Position numbers and translations under genes: made by a program | Notes under the pieces: generated by a model | Database searches by the model: none | Told to the model about the DNA's origin: nothing | The model's input: the letters and a program-made list of their open reading frames with translations, nothing else | In this document: positions 35,243 to 44,201 of the stretch, piece after piece | Layout of the letters: each line of letters opens with the position of its first letter | Position numbering within the stretch: the stretch's first letter is position 1 | DNA from: Paenibacillus sp. J5C2022 | Lineage (GTDB): Bacteria; Bacillota; Bacilli; Paenibacillales; Paenibacillaceae | Assembly (NCBI RefSeq): GCF_025567625.1 | Contig: NZ_JAOQJC010000032.1 | Coordinates: 1 to 64,000, forward strand | Direction of reading: 5' to 3' | Length of the DNA: 64,000 nucleotides

Positions 35243-36205
35243 ATGCTTCAAATTCACCATCACCCGCAAACATGCGAACAACTGCTGGAGGCATACCGGG
35301 TTAACAAAGAGCCGGCGACCGGAGTGAAGCTTCGGTTCGAAGGCGTGGACGGCAGAGATGTTTACAACATTACCGCTGCTTTCCCTGATTCCGGCGCTTC
35401 AGTGCTGGCGGGCCGCGTCGAAGCGCGCGATACGGAATTTAGCTGCGTCAAGTTTTTCCGTCAGAAGGACGGCCGTTGGCAGGTCGATGAAGCGTTGCCG
35501 GAGTTAGATTGGCAAGATCCCTTCTATACCTTTATCGGCGAGGAGCTGATTCTTGGCGGTGTGTGCGTCATCGAGGACGCGGACAATCCGGGTCAAATCG
35601 TATCCTGGGAAACGGTATTTTATCGCGGAGCGAATATTGCCGTGTTGCAGCCGTTGCTGGTTGGACCCAGTCATATGAAGGACATACGGCTAGTGCAACT
35701 GGCGGACGGCGCAATCGGCGTGTTTACCCGTCCGCAAGGAAAGAAGGGCGGCAGAGGGAAAATCGGGTTTTTCAAAGCGGCTTCTCTCGAAGCCATTACG
35801 CAGGAGGCGATTGCCGGAGCACCGTTGCTCGAAGGCATGTTCATGGACGAGGAGTGGGGCGGGGCCAACGAGGCACATCTGCTGGCGAACGGGCTGATTG
35901 GTGTGCTTGGCCATATCGCCTGGTTCGACGAAGCCGGCAATCGCCATTATTACGCCATGACGTTTGCCCTCAATCCGGATACGCTGGCACGTACAACGCT
36001 CAAGCTTGTTGCTGAACGCGCCGACTTTCCGGATGGACCAGCCAAACGCAGCGACTTGCAAGATGTCATTTTTAGCGGCGGTCTGATTCGCCAAGGAAAC
36101 GGCAAGGCCGAATTGTATGTAGGCGCCAGCGACGCCGAAGCATATGTCATTTCCATACCCGATCCGCTGTTGGAATATGAGGGGATGCATTCGGAATTGG
36201 AATAG
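35243..36205 (+). CDS. DUF1861 family beta-propeller protein
   Basis: A 320-residue cytoplasmic protein that I recognise as DUF1861. The family is predicted to have a five-bladed propeller related to the GH130/GH43-like fold. Visible blocks are FEGVDGRDVYNITAAF, LILGGVCV, VGPSHMKDIRLVQL, FTRPQG and the EEWGGANEAHLL block. GGAGGT lies about 12 bases before ATG 35243, a wide spacing. It is 64 bases downstream of the lipoprotein gene with no terminator between, so it is the last gene of importer C operon. A glycoside phosphorylase or hydrolase role is inference. Confidence 0.8.
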   Translation: MLQIHHHPQTCEQLLEAYRVNKEPATGVKLRFEGVDGRDVYNITAAFPDSGASVLAGRVEARDTEFSCVKFFRQKDGRWQVDEALPELDWQDPFYTFIGEELILGGVCVIEDADNPGQIVSWETVFYRGANIAVLQPLLVGPSHMKDIRLVQLADGAIGVFTRPQGKKGGRGKIGFFKAASLEAITQEAIAGAPLLEGMFMDEEWGGANEAHLLANGLIGVLGHIAWFDEAGNRHYYAMTFALNPDTLARTTLKLVAERADFPDGPAKRSDLQDVIFSGGLIRQGNGKAELYVGASDAEAYVISIPDPLLEYEGMHSELE

Positions 36206-36213
36206 AGTTAGCG

Positions 36214-36263
36214 GGAAGATGGCCTCGAATGGGCTGTCTTCCTTTCTTTCTTTCTTTCTTTTC
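36214..36263 (+). terminator. Terminator of importer C operon with a CTTT microsatellite
   Basis: GGAAGA and GCC (36214-36223) pair with GGC and TCTTCC (36232-36242). The T-tract that follows is a tetranucleotide repeat, about five units of TTTC up to 36263. Confidence 0.7.
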
Positions 36264-36477
36264 AGCCTACATCCGTGTTAAGAAGACTGCAGTTTTTCCC
36301 TATTACGGCGCAACATTTCTTGTTTCCTGGACATTTCCAAAAATTAATGAGGGCATCATCCAGGTTTTGACTGGCAGAAAGGACAGCCTGTGCAGAAAAT
36401 GAGTTATGTTGAGTGAATTTGCTCTCCATGTTCATGCGCAAATACTCAATCTTTATCGTACAGACGCAAATAAACAT
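36262..36477 (-). CDS. Possible small Cys-rich protein
   Basis: A 71-codon frame on the minus strand preceded by a near-ideal AAGGGGAG six bases before its ATG. The protein has seven Cys, including CVC and KCC, and matches nothing I know. An inverted repeat (36500-36506 with 36519-36525) lies just upstream. Its stop lies in the terminator region of the preceding operon. It may be chance; only the ribosome binding site favours it. Confidence 0.3.
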   Translation of the reverse strand: MFICVCTIKIEYLRMNMESKFTQHNSFSAQAVLSASQNLDDALINFWKCPGNKKCCAVIGKNCSLLNTDVG

Positions 36478-36652
36478 GCAAATCTCCCCTTGCTACTAAG
36501 TTATTTATAGTTTACAACAAATAACGAAGTTTGGCGATATGTGGAAGGGGAGGAACTCTTTTAAATCTTTCTGAAGGCAGACTAAATTATGCGATAAGGA
36601 GGCTCGCTGTGTTACAATGAACAATTAATACGAGCACTGGGGGATGGTCGGA
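36478..36652. other. Intergenic region before locus D kinase
   Basis: It contains the inverted repeat GTTATTT/AAATAAC (36500-36525) and a TACAAT at about 36613-36618 that may be the -10 box of the kinase operon. Nothing else is seen. Confidence 0.4.
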
Positions 36653-38446
36653 GTGAGGTTCATCAAAGGCAGCTTAATATTCAAAATTATTATCAGCTTG
36701 CTGATCGCGACGACCATACCGTTCATCGTCTCGAATTATATCTCGTACCAGATGACGGGGAAAGCGATCAAAACGCAGCTTGTCGAGCTGAATCAAAATT
36801 CCATGTCCATTACAATGTCCACGCTGCATTCGTATTTTCATGAGCTGTCGCTTCTGGGGCTGTCTTATTTCAACGATCCGGCGCTTGTGCGGCTGCTCTC
36901 TTCGACCGAACCGCAGACTCCTGCGGAAAGCGTCTATATCTCGCAGCGTCTGGCGCAAATTTACGCCAACCACAACGAGATAGGCTCGGTTTCTTATAAA
37001 AGCGCTTTAACGAACAAGCAATTCAACATTAGACATCATTATAATTCTAAAGTGACGATACCGGATTTCGTCGATCGGGAGCTTTCTTACGCCCACAGCG
37101 AGCTGCAGCGCCCGTTCCAGGTTACGCATATCAATAAAGAACGGCGTCTTCGCGTCAACAAGCCGTTTATCGATATTTCTACCCGCGAGGTGATTGGGTT
37201 AACGACCTTCGAAGTGAAGCCGTCCCGTATTGCCGAAGCCGTCGATTCATTAGCGACCAGCGAGCATGGTCCGATCTACGTATTTCTCGGCAGCGAGATG
37301 GAATTGCTCCACTCGACACTGAGCGGCAGCGATGGGCGAGCGGTGGCCTGGCAGTCGGAGCTGAAGCGAATTCTGCTGCAGTCGCCTGCAGCAGATAAGG
37401 GAGAGCTTAAGGCGCCGGAGGGCAGCTATGTGTATGATCGGGAATGGCAGAATGGCTTGGAGCTGACGATTGTGAAGCTTATCCCGCAAGCGCTGATTAA
37501 CGAAGCAAGAACATCGGCGTTGAACAAGACGGTTGCTATACAAGTCGTATCGATCGCATTTGTGTCGGTTCTTGCAGCGTTTATTGCCTATTACATGCTG
37601 CGCAGAATCAAGCATATTTTGCAGCATATTAAAATGGTGCAGATGGGTAATTTCCAGCTAAGGCGCAAGCCTGCCCCTGTTACGCCGGATGAGCTGGACT
37701 TGCTGGAAATCCGATTCCAGGAGATGGCGGCAGAGCTGGACGAGCTGTTGAATAAGCAATACAGACATCAGCTGGAATTGTCCCAAGCCCGTCTGAAAAT
37801 GATGCAAGCGCAAATCAATCCGCACTTCTTCTATAATACGCTGCAATCGATCGGCACATTGGCGATCAAATCCAACGCCCGAGATGTCAGCGATCGGCTA
37901 GCCGAATTCGGCGCCTTGTTCCGATATACGATGGATATTGAAAGCGAAGATGTGCTTCTGATCCAGGAAATGGAGCATGTGGAACGATACGCGGCATTGC
38001 AGCAAGGACGGTATAAGCAAAGACTAACGTACAGGTTCCACTGTCCGGAGGAAGCCCGCCAATTCCGTGTGCCGAGAATGATGCTTCAACCGTTGGTAGA
38101 GAACAGCATTGTCCACGGCTTGGAGCGGGGCAACGGGCACATTCATATCATCGTTCAAGTTGCCGTATGGTCTGACTCGCTGTCGATCGAGGTCATCGAT
38201 AACGGGAAGGGCTTTACCGAGGAGCAGATCGAGTGGATCAAGCGATCGTATGCGGAGCACCGGACAATTATCACAGATAAGCATGGCATCGGTCTGTCGA
38301 ATGTGTTAAAACGATTGCGGCTATATTATGGCGCTTCATTCGGATGGTCTATCGCAAGCGAGCCTTATGCACGCACGAACGTGACGCTGCAGCTGCCGTG
38401 TCAAAGTACTGGGGGGGAAGAGCATGAAGATGCTGATCGTCGATGA
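36653..38446 (+). CDS. YesM-type sensor histidine kinase (locus D)
   Basis: A membrane kinase of about 597 residues. Membrane segments at about 9-29 and near 300 flank the sensor. HAMP is followed by a kinase core with His391 in QINPHFFYNTLQ, and an ATPase domain with VENSIVHG, DNGKGF and GIGLSNV boxes. GTG 36653 is preferred because the G-rich site (36639-36643) abuts the upstream ATG 36644 and lies nine bases before the GTG. It overlaps the response regulator gene by 23 bases. Confidence 0.9.
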   Translation: MRFIKGSLIFKIIISLLIATTIPFIVSNYISYQMTGKAIKTQLVELNQNSMSITMSTLHSYFHELSLLGLSYFNDPALVRLLSSTEPQTPAESVYISQRLAQIYANHNEIGSVSYKSALTNKQFNIRHHYNSKVTIPDFVDRELSYAHSELQRPFQVTHINKERRLRVNKPFIDISTREVIGLTTFEVKPSRIAEAVDSLATSEHGPIYVFLGSEMELLHSTLSGSDGRAVAWQSELKRILLQSPAADKGELKAPEGSYVYDREWQNGLELTIVKLIPQALINEARTSALNKTVAIQVVSIAFVSVLAAFIAYYMLRRIKHILQHIKMVQMGNFQLRRKPAPVTPDELDLLEIRFQEMAAELDELLNKQYRHQLELSQARLKMMQAQINPHFFYNTLQSIGTLAIKSNARDVSDRLAEFGALFRYTMDIESEDVLLIQEMEHVERYAALQQGRYKQRLTYRFHCPEEARQFRVPRMMLQPLVENSIVHGLERGNGHIHIIVQVAVWSDSLSIEVIDNGKGFTEEQIEWIKRSYAEHRTIITDKHGIGLSNVLKRLRLYYGASFGWSIASEPYARTNVTLQLPCQSTGGEEHEDADRR

Positions 38447-39983
38447 TGAAGAGCATGTTCGCGAAGGCATTGAGCTGTCAATCGATTGGAACAGTCATGG
38501 AATTTATCGACTATTTGTAGCGGAGAACGGATTGGAAGCGCTGGAGATCGTTAGAACGCAGCATCCCGAGTTAATTATTTGCGATATGAGCATGCATGTG
38601 ATGGACGGACCGACATTTTTGGGGAAATTGCGCGAGGAAGGGTGGACCTCTAAAGTGATCGTGCTTAGCGGGTATCAGCAATTCAATTACGCACGCGCAA
38701 CTTTGCTTGCAAGCGGCGTCGATTACTTGCTCAAGCCGTTCAAAATTCGCGATCTGGATGAAGCGATTCATAAAGCGTGCTCGCAAGTACGTGCAGAGAG
38801 GCAGAAGCGGCTGGATGAGCTGAGCGTGAATCAGCGCTTGCACGAAGCGGATCAAGCGGCCAAAGAGCAGCGGTTCGCAAGCTTGATCGAAGGGGAGAAT
38901 GCTTCAGGCGAAGTGCTGGCCTCTTTCCTTGCATCGCTTGGCATCGATCCCGAAGGCTTCTATACCGCAACATTTTTGCCGAGGAACGGGGATGATCTCG
39001 TAAGGCAATACTATAACGGAGATGAACGGCTGTTCAATTACGCGTTGCAAAATATTACCGGAGAAATGCTCGGTCGCTATGGCAACTGGTGTTTTATCCG
39101 GTACGAATCGTTCATTATTGTGCTGATCTCAGCCGACAGCGAAGCTTGCGATGTGCAAGGCAAAATTACGCAGTTGCAAAATGCGTGGAGACATACGCTT
39201 CGCCTAGCCACCTTCGTCGGCCTCCGCAATGAGCGCATCTCCGCTGCACAACTGCAATCTGCGATGCTGGAAGAGAAGTCGATTATATTAAGCAGCAATA
39301 TTCTTCATGAAGGCAAGCCCGGTGAGCGCAATGCGGCATATCTGAACGCCTTTATGGCCAAAGAGCTCATTATTCTGGAAGCTGTGCGAGCAAAAAACAT
39401 ACAGCAAATTAAAACGATCATCCGCGATTTCGCATCGGAGCTTATCGCCAAACAATGCGTGACGATCAGAGAATTGCAGCATTACACGGTAGAAATTAAT
39501 TTATTGCTCATGCGCATCTATACGCAGTTGAAGGACGACCGCTTATACGAGACGATGCCGCTGTGGATATGCGAGCTGGAGGAATGGTCTGCGAGGCTGG
39601 AGCAAATTTTCAACGAAATGATTGCCTTAATCGATTACAGCAAAGTGGAGTTAAGCCATACCCATCATGTGCTTGCCGTGCGCAACTACATTCATGATCA
39701 TCTGAAGGACGACATTACGCTCGCCGGTCTGGCGGAACGCTTTCATTTTTCTCCGCAATACTTGGCCAAGCGCTTTAAACAGGAATATAACACGACCATT
39801 ATTCATTACTTGAATCAGCAAAGAATGGAGAAAGCGAGCTCATTGCTGCTTCATACCGATATGTCCGTCCAGGCTATCGCGACGGAAAGCGGTTTTGAGG
39901 AGCTCAATTATTTCAGCAAGGTATTTCGGAAGTATTTCGGCCTTTCTCCGACAAGCTATCGCAAAAGAGAGGCTCATCACTGA
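38424..39983 (+). CDS. YesN-type response regulator (REC-AraC) of locus D
   Basis: A 519-residue protein of usual length. The receiver domain has Asp7-Asp8 and phosphoacceptor Asp54 in ICDMSMHVMDG, and KPF at the switch position. A long helical middle leads to an AraC DNA-binding domain at about 415-515 (SPQYLAKRFKQEYN, GFEELNYFSKVFRKYFG). The start overlaps the kinase end, giving coupled translation. It likely activates importer D, which starts 110 bases downstream. Confidence 0.93.
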   Translation: MKMLIVDDEEHVREGIELSIDWNSHGIYRLFVAENGLEALEIVRTQHPELIICDMSMHVMDGPTFLGKLREEGWTSKVIVLSGYQQFNYARATLLASGVDYLLKPFKIRDLDEAIHKACSQVRAERQKRLDELSVNQRLHEADQAAKEQRFASLIEGENASGEVLASFLASLGIDPEGFYTATFLPRNGDDLVRQYYNGDERLFNYALQNITGEMLGRYGNWCFIRYESFIIVLISADSEACDVQGKITQLQNAWRHTLRLATFVGLRNERISAAQLQSAMLEEKSIILSSNILHEGKPGERNAAYLNAFMAKELIILEAVRAKNIQQIKTIIRDFASELIAKQCVTIRELQHYTVEINLLLMRIYTQLKDDRLYETMPLWICELEEWSARLEQIFNEMIALIDYSKVELSHTHHVLAVRNYIHDHLKDDITLAGLAERFHFSPQYLAKRFKQEYNTTIIHYLNQQRMEKASSLLLHTDMSVQAIATESGFEELNYFSKVFRKYFGLSPTSYRKREAHH

Positions 39984-40036
39984 ACCGAAGCAGATTCATA
40001 ATTTGCTACTTTAGGCGCGTATATCTCCTGTAAGCG

Positions 40037-40066
40037 GTTCACCATACTTTTTATAATAAAGTGAAC
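40037..40066 (+). promoter_or_regulatory. Candidate promoter of importer D with flanking inverted repeat
   Basis: A perfect TATAAT (40052-40057) has no clear -35 box. GTTCAC (40037-40042) and GTGAAC (40061-40066) form an inverted repeat around it, a possible regulator site. Confidence 0.45.
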
Positions 40067-40093
40067 ACACCGAATAGATTAGGGGGAATCGCC

Positions 40094-41326
40094 ATGAAGA
40101 GAAGAAATCTGCTATTTATGCTCATGGTCATTGTAATCGTATTGTCAGCATGCAGCAATAACGCGAACAAACAAGCTGAAGGAGATTCGACGGGCCAGGT
40201 TAAAATCAGCTTGTTCCAAAGTAAAGTCGAAATTACGGAAGCGCTGGAAAACTTGATAGCCAAGTACAAGGAAGAAACGGGTAATGTCGTTGAAGTATGG
40301 GGATCGGCCGGCGACGCTTATATTACTCAGCTGCAAACGAAGCTTGCGGCAAACGAAGGTCCGACAATCTTCGCTGTTCAGCCGGGTGAGGAAGCGGAAA
40401 AGTTCGCATCGTATTATTACGATATGAGCAATGAGAAATACGCTTCTTATATATCGCCTAACATGGCGCTGGAGATCGACGGCAAAATCGTCGGCGTGCC
40501 TACCGGCGTCGAAGGCTTCGGACTTGTCTACAACAAGAAGCTGTATGATCCTTCCGCGGCGACGGACACAAGCTCATTCATTAAAGCGCTGGAGCAATTC
40601 AAGGCGGACGGGGTGAATGGACTAAGCTTATCGCAAGAGGCATACTTCTTAATCGGCCACATTATTAATACGCCGTTCGCCTTGCAGGCCGATCCCGCCG
40701 CATTCATCGAACAATTGAACAAAGGCGAAGTGAAGCTGAACGATGTGCCGGAATTCCAGCAGTTCGCACAAGTGATGGACGCCATTCGCGCCAATTCCGT
40801 GAACCCGATGGAAGTGACCTACGATTCGCAGATGGGCGACCTTGCAACAGGCAAAACGGCGATTATCCATCAGGGCAACTGGAGCTACGGCATGTTGGCG
40901 GATTATGACGAGATGGAGATCGGCATGGCGCCGCTTCCGATCGCGGGCAATACCAAGCTTGCGGTAGATATTCCCGCAGGATGGGTCATTAACAATAAAG
41001 CGACAGAAGAGCAGATCGCGGCGGCGAATGCATTCCTGGACTGGTTATATACGAGCGAGACAGGCAAAAATACGATCGTGAACGATTTCGGGTTTATACC
41101 CGCAGTGACAACGATTGAGCCGACTGGTCTCGATCCGCTTTCCCAGGAAGTATTTGAGGCGGCGAAATCCGGAAATACAATACCTTGGGCGCTTACCCGT
41201 TTTCCTCAAGGCATTATCGTGAACGATCTTGCACCGCTGGCTTCCGAGTTTTTCCTTGACTCTTCGATGACTCCTGAGCAATTTTTGCAGAAGATAGAAG
41301 AGGTGTGGGTGAAAGCGGCGAAGTAG
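40094..41326 (+). CDS. Extracellular sugar-binding lipoprotein, MalE/UgpB size class (importer D)
   Basis: A 410-residue family 1 solute-binding lipoprotein, clearly shorter than the other four in the window. ATG 40094 follows AGGGGGA. Lipobox LSAC marks Cys20. Segments such as VEVWGSAGDAYITQLQTKLAAN and GVPTGVEGFGLVYNKKLY are typical of sugar binders with bilobal fold. A terminator separates it from its permeases, which should leave more lipoprotein than permease message. Confidence 0.92.
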   Translation: MKRRNLLFMLMVIVIVLSACSNNANKQAEGDSTGQVKISLFQSKVEITEALENLIAKYKEETGNVVEVWGSAGDAYITQLQTKLAANEGPTIFAVQPGEEAEKFASYYYDMSNEKYASYISPNMALEIDGKIVGVPTGVEGFGLVYNKKLYDPSAATDTSSFIKALEQFKADGVNGLSLSQEAYFLIGHIINTPFALQADPAAFIEQLNKGEVKLNDVPEFQQFAQVMDAIRANSVNPMEVTYDSQMGDLATGKTAIIHQGNWSYGMLADYDEMEIGMAPLPIAGNTKLAVDIPAGWVINNKATEEQIAAANAFLDWLYTSETGKNTIVNDFGFIPAVTTIEPTGLDPLSQEVFEAAKSGNTIPWALTRFPQGIIVNDLAPLASEFFLDSSMTPEQFLQKIEEVWVKAAK

Positions 41327-41348
41327 CGCCGCATAGAGAAGCCTTATC

Positions 41349-41390
41349 GAAAGCCTAACTCTTTCTTTGAGGGATGTTGGGCTTTCTTTC
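41349..41390 (+). terminator. Terminator between binding protein and permeases of importer D
   Basis: An 11-bp stem pairs 41349-41359 with 41376-41386 and is followed by a T-rich tract. As the permeases lack an obvious separate promoter, it probably works as a partial terminator. Confidence 0.75.
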
Positions 41391-41427
41391 TATCTTGTGC
41401 AAGAAGCGATGCGAAAGGATGGTAGTT

Positions 41428-42303
41428 ATGACGGATAAACAGAACAAGCTATGGTATTTTATTTTCACAATGCCGTTATTTTTCATTTTTCTCGTCGTTG
41501 TGGTTATCCCGTTTTTGATTGGCATTTATTATTCGTTCATTAACTGGGATGGCATCGCCAGCAATCCCAAGGTTTTTATCCGCTTTGACAATTATGCCAC
41601 GCTGTTTCAAGATGAACGTTTTTTGGATTCGGCGTGGGTTACGATTAAGTTTACCGTTCTCGCGTTAATTAGCGTCAATTTGTTTGGCTTAATCTTTGCG
41701 CTAGTCGTCACAGCGGGATTCAAGACAAGCCATATCGCCCGTACATTGTTATTTATGCCCAACCTGATTGGCGGATTAATTTTGGGGTATATTTGGCGGT
41801 TCATTTTTACGGACGGCTTTAAGCAGATCGGTTCGATTGCCGGCAGCGATGCCTTCTTCTTCAACTGGCTGATTCATCCTGAGTATGCGCTAATCGCGTT
41901 AGTAATTGTATTTACCTGGCAGATGGCGGGATATACGATGGTCATTTATATTGCCGGTATTCAGGGCATTTCCGATGAAGTGATGGAGGCCGCGAAGGTG
42001 GACGGCGCCAACTTGTGGCATCGTATAACGAGAATTGTGTTTCCGCTGCTGATGCCTTCGTTTACAATCTGTCTGTTCTTGACCTTATCCGGCGCGTTCA
42101 AAATATACGACGTCAATCTCTCCTTGACGAATGGCGGCCCGATGCATGCTACCGAGCTGTTCGCCATGAATATATTCAATGAAATTTTCGGTTACGGCAA
42201 CTATGGACTTGGCCAGGCAAAAGCCATTGTATTCTTCGTTATCGTGGCACTGGTAACCGTTACCCAAGTTGTCATTACGAAGCGGAAAGAGGTGCAAATG
42301 TGA
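41428..42303 (+). CDS. Sugar ABC transporter permease, UgpA/MsmF type (importer D)
   Basis: A 291-residue permease. ATG 41428 is set by AAAGGA nine bases upstream; the longer frame would start inside the terminator. It lacks the LplB FKDYN motif and instead has IGIYYSFINWDG, as in UgpA/MalF-like permeases. The EAA loop is MEAAKVDGANLWHRITRIVFP. The second permease overlaps its last bases. Confidence 0.92.
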   Translation: MTDKQNKLWYFIFTMPLFFIFLVVVVIPFLIGIYYSFINWDGIASNPKVFIRFDNYATLFQDERFLDSAWVTIKFTVLALISVNLFGLIFALVVTAGFKTSHIARTLLFMPNLIGGLILGYIWRFIFTDGFKQIGSIAGSDAFFFNWLIHPEYALIALVIVFTWQMAGYTMVIYIAGIQGISDEVMEAAKVDGANLWHRITRIVFPLLMPSFTICLFLTLSGAFKIYDVNLSLTNGGPMHATELFAMNIFNEIFGYGNYGLGQAKAIVFFVIVALVTVTQVVITKRKEVQM

Positions 42304-43139
42304 AGATGAACGCGAGAAACCACCTCGTATCCGCATTAATTGCTATCGTGGCGCTGCTCTTTTTGTCGCCGATCTATATTATGCTGGTCAACTCGTTCAA
42401 GACAAGAGCCGAGCTGTATGAGAATGTGCTGGTATTTCCCTCCAGCTTCAGCTTCGAATATTATGCGGCTGCAATGAAAAAAATGAACTTCCTGACCGTA
42501 TTTGGAAATTCCCTATATGTTACGATTGCAACGGTTGTTTTCGTCATCGTGCTTGCGTCAATGACGTCCTGGATGCTCGTTCGCCGCGACAATACGCTAA
42601 GCAAAATCATTTTTTTCTCGTTCGTTGCCACGATGCTTATTCCGTTCCAAACGTTAATGATGCCGCTTATGCAGGTGATGGACTGGATTCGCACTTATTT
42701 GCATTTGCCCGTGCTGAACACGCATGAAGGCTTGATCTTTATGAATATCGGCTTCCATGCGGGAATGGCCGTCTTTCTTTACCATGGCTTCATAAAGTCG
42801 ATTCCGAATGCGCTGGAGGAAGCGGCGATATTGGACGGCTGCAGCACATTCGGTGTATTTTGGCGCATCGTATTTCCGCTATTGAAGAGCATTACCGTAA
42901 CGGTCGCGATATTGGATGTCATAGCATCCTGGAACGACTACCTGTTGCCTTCGCTTGTGCTTTCCGATAAAGGCTTGCGCACGATTCAGTTGTCTACCTT
43001 TTACTTCTTCGGCGAATTTACGATTGTATGGAACCAAGCGATGGCCGGCTTGACGTTGACGATTATTCCGGTCGTCATCTTCTATGCTTTCGCGCAGAAA
43101 TTTATCATTAAAGGGATTGCGGCCGGAGCTGTGAAATGA
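42300..43139 (+). CDS. Sugar ABC transporter permease, UgpE/MsmG type (importer D)
   Basis: A 279-residue partner permease. It starts with GTG 42300, overlapping the previous stop by four bases, with AAAGAGG a few bases before it; ATG 42306 is an alternative. EAA loop LEEAAILDGCSTFGVFWRIVFP and C-terminal QKFIIKGIAAGAVK fit the MalG/UgpE family. No ATPase follows. Confidence 0.92.
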   Translation: MKMNARNHLVSALIAIVALLFLSPIYIMLVNSFKTRAELYENVLVFPSSFSFEYYAAAMKKMNFLTVFGNSLYVTIATVVFVIVLASMTSWMLVRRDNTLSKIIFFSFVATMLIPFQTLMMPLMQVMDWIRTYLHLPVLNTHEGLIFMNIGFHAGMAVFLYHGFIKSIPNALEEAAILDGCSTFGVFWRIVFPLLKSITVTVAILDVIASWNDYLLPSLVLSDKGLRTIQLSTFYFFGEFTIVWNQAMAGLTLTIIPVVIFYAFAQKFIIKGIAAGAVK

Positions 43140-43301
43140 TTGTCCGCTTCCTATCCGAACAAGTCGGGCAAGGAACGCTGGGCGCTTATTTCTACTTATT
43201 AGGACGGTAAGCAAGCCGACCCGCCTTACAGTTGGGCAAGCGCCGCGTTTGTTGTTGGCCGTTCCCGAAGCTAGACTATTCATGCGATAAAGCAATAACA
43301 C
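43140..43301. other. Intergenic region after importer D
   Basis: An unbroken frame continues on the plus strand to about 43291 but has no start signal or recognisable product. It could be a gene remnant or chance. Confidence 0.3.
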
Positions 43302-43352
43302 AAGAAGATCGCCTAACCGACCTGTCAGATCAGGGAGTTGGCGGTCTTCTTC
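43302..43352 (+). terminator. Terminator of importer D operon
   Basis: AGAAGATCGCC at about 43303-43313 pairs with GGCGGTCTTCT at 43340-43350, with one G-U pair and an additional AAC/GTT pairing inside. Confidence 0.7.
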
Positions 43353-43452
43353 ATGCTTGAATAGCTTCTTACTTCTTTACTTTTATACTTCCTCACTTCC
43401 TAACTTCCTCACGATAGCAGTTTTTATTAATCAGATTGAGTTTGCCATGCAG

Positions 43453-43641
43453 CTAACTGGATTTTTTGTCATTAGATTTATTGAAGTGCTCCTGAATGTT
43501 ACAAAGAAATGGATTTCATGCTACTGTTTCGTCCAATTATTGCAATCGTGATCGATTTAGTCTGAATTAGCTGTACATATTCCATTAGAAGTGTGTGAAA
43601 AAAACAGATATGGCCTTATTAATGACATAAAATCCAGTTAG
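43453..43641. mobile_element. MITE-like element with 22-bp inverted repeats
   Basis: The arm at 43453-43474 begins CTAACTGGATTTT and ends GTCATTA. It matches the reverse complement of 43620-43641 at 21 of 22 positions. The interior of 145 bases is AT-rich and shows no gene. No clear target duplication is seen outside. A related solo 22-mer lies at 23036-23057. It could be a miniature transposable element or a structured RNA element; no transposase is in the window. Confidence 0.5.
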
Positions 43642-43735
43642 TATAGTCTAAGTGTATAGAGTGTGGAGTCTTCTACGTGTTGGTTGACCTGAACGCTCTG
43701 AACGCTTGTTCTCCAACGCTTTACGCGGTTTACGT
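43642..43735. other. Intergenic tail before the L,D-transpeptidase gene end
   Basis: Nothing recognisable. A clear terminator for the minus-strand gene was not found. Confidence 0.4.
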
Positions 43736-44074
43736 CTAACCCCGTATCGTCACCCTTGTACCGACGGGAACGAGCTGCGCCAGCTCCAGTACATCGCGAT
43801 TGTACATTCTGATGCAGCCATGAGAGACCTCGTGGCCGATCGATGATGGATCGTTCGTTCCATGAATGCCGTAGGACGGCTTCGACAACCCCATCCAGAA
43901 TGCGCCGAACGGCCCGCCCGGATTCCGCTGCTTATTCATAATGGCATATTCGCCGGTCGGCGTCGGTGTCAGCATCTTCCCGACGCCGACCGGGAAGCTG
44001 CGGACGACAATATCGCCATCCAGCAGATGGAGCTGACGATCCGACAGATCGACGATGATTCGATAATGTGCCAT
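43736..44074 (-). CDS. L,D-transpeptidase, YkuD domain
   Basis: A 112-residue protein that is essentially a bare YkuD catalytic domain. The active site is His71 ([12 protein letters not shown]) and [10 protein letters not shown] with Cys87 as nucleophile. The family makes 3-3 cross-links in peptidoglycan. No signal peptide or LysM domain is seen, unlike most exported members; Bacillus YkuD has LysM. ATG 44074 follows GAGGTGG on the minus strand; the frame extends 22 codons further without a site. It is divergent from the hybrid kinase gene and unrelated to sugar uptake. Confidence 0.9.
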   Translation of the reverse strand: MAHYRIIVDLSDRQLHLLDGDIVVRSFPVGVGKMLTPTPTGEYAIMNKQRNPGGPFGAFWMGLSKPSYGIHGTNDPSSIGHEVSHGCIRMYNRDVLELAQLVPVGTRVTIRG

Positions 44075-44161
44075 CGCTATCCACCTCACCTTCATTATTA
44101 TGCTATGTAGCCGGCGAACAATGGATATATGGACGTTCATCTATTGTTAAGAACGATGTCT

Positions 44162-44167
44162 TATAAT
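44162..44167 (+). promoter_or_regulatory. Candidate -10 box of the hybrid kinase operon
   Basis: A perfect TATAAT lies 35 bases before the start codon. No good -35 box exists at 16-18 bases; TTGTTA at 44144-44149 is too close. Confidence 0.35.
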
Positions 44168-44201
44168 GAGAGAGAACATGAATAGTGGAGGAGAAGGTTG
44201 A

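Noticed and set aside
43357-43551. A 64-codon plus-strand frame partly covering the MITE-like element
   Set aside because: It starts within simple CTTCCTCAC-type repeats, has no ribosome binding site and no known similarity.
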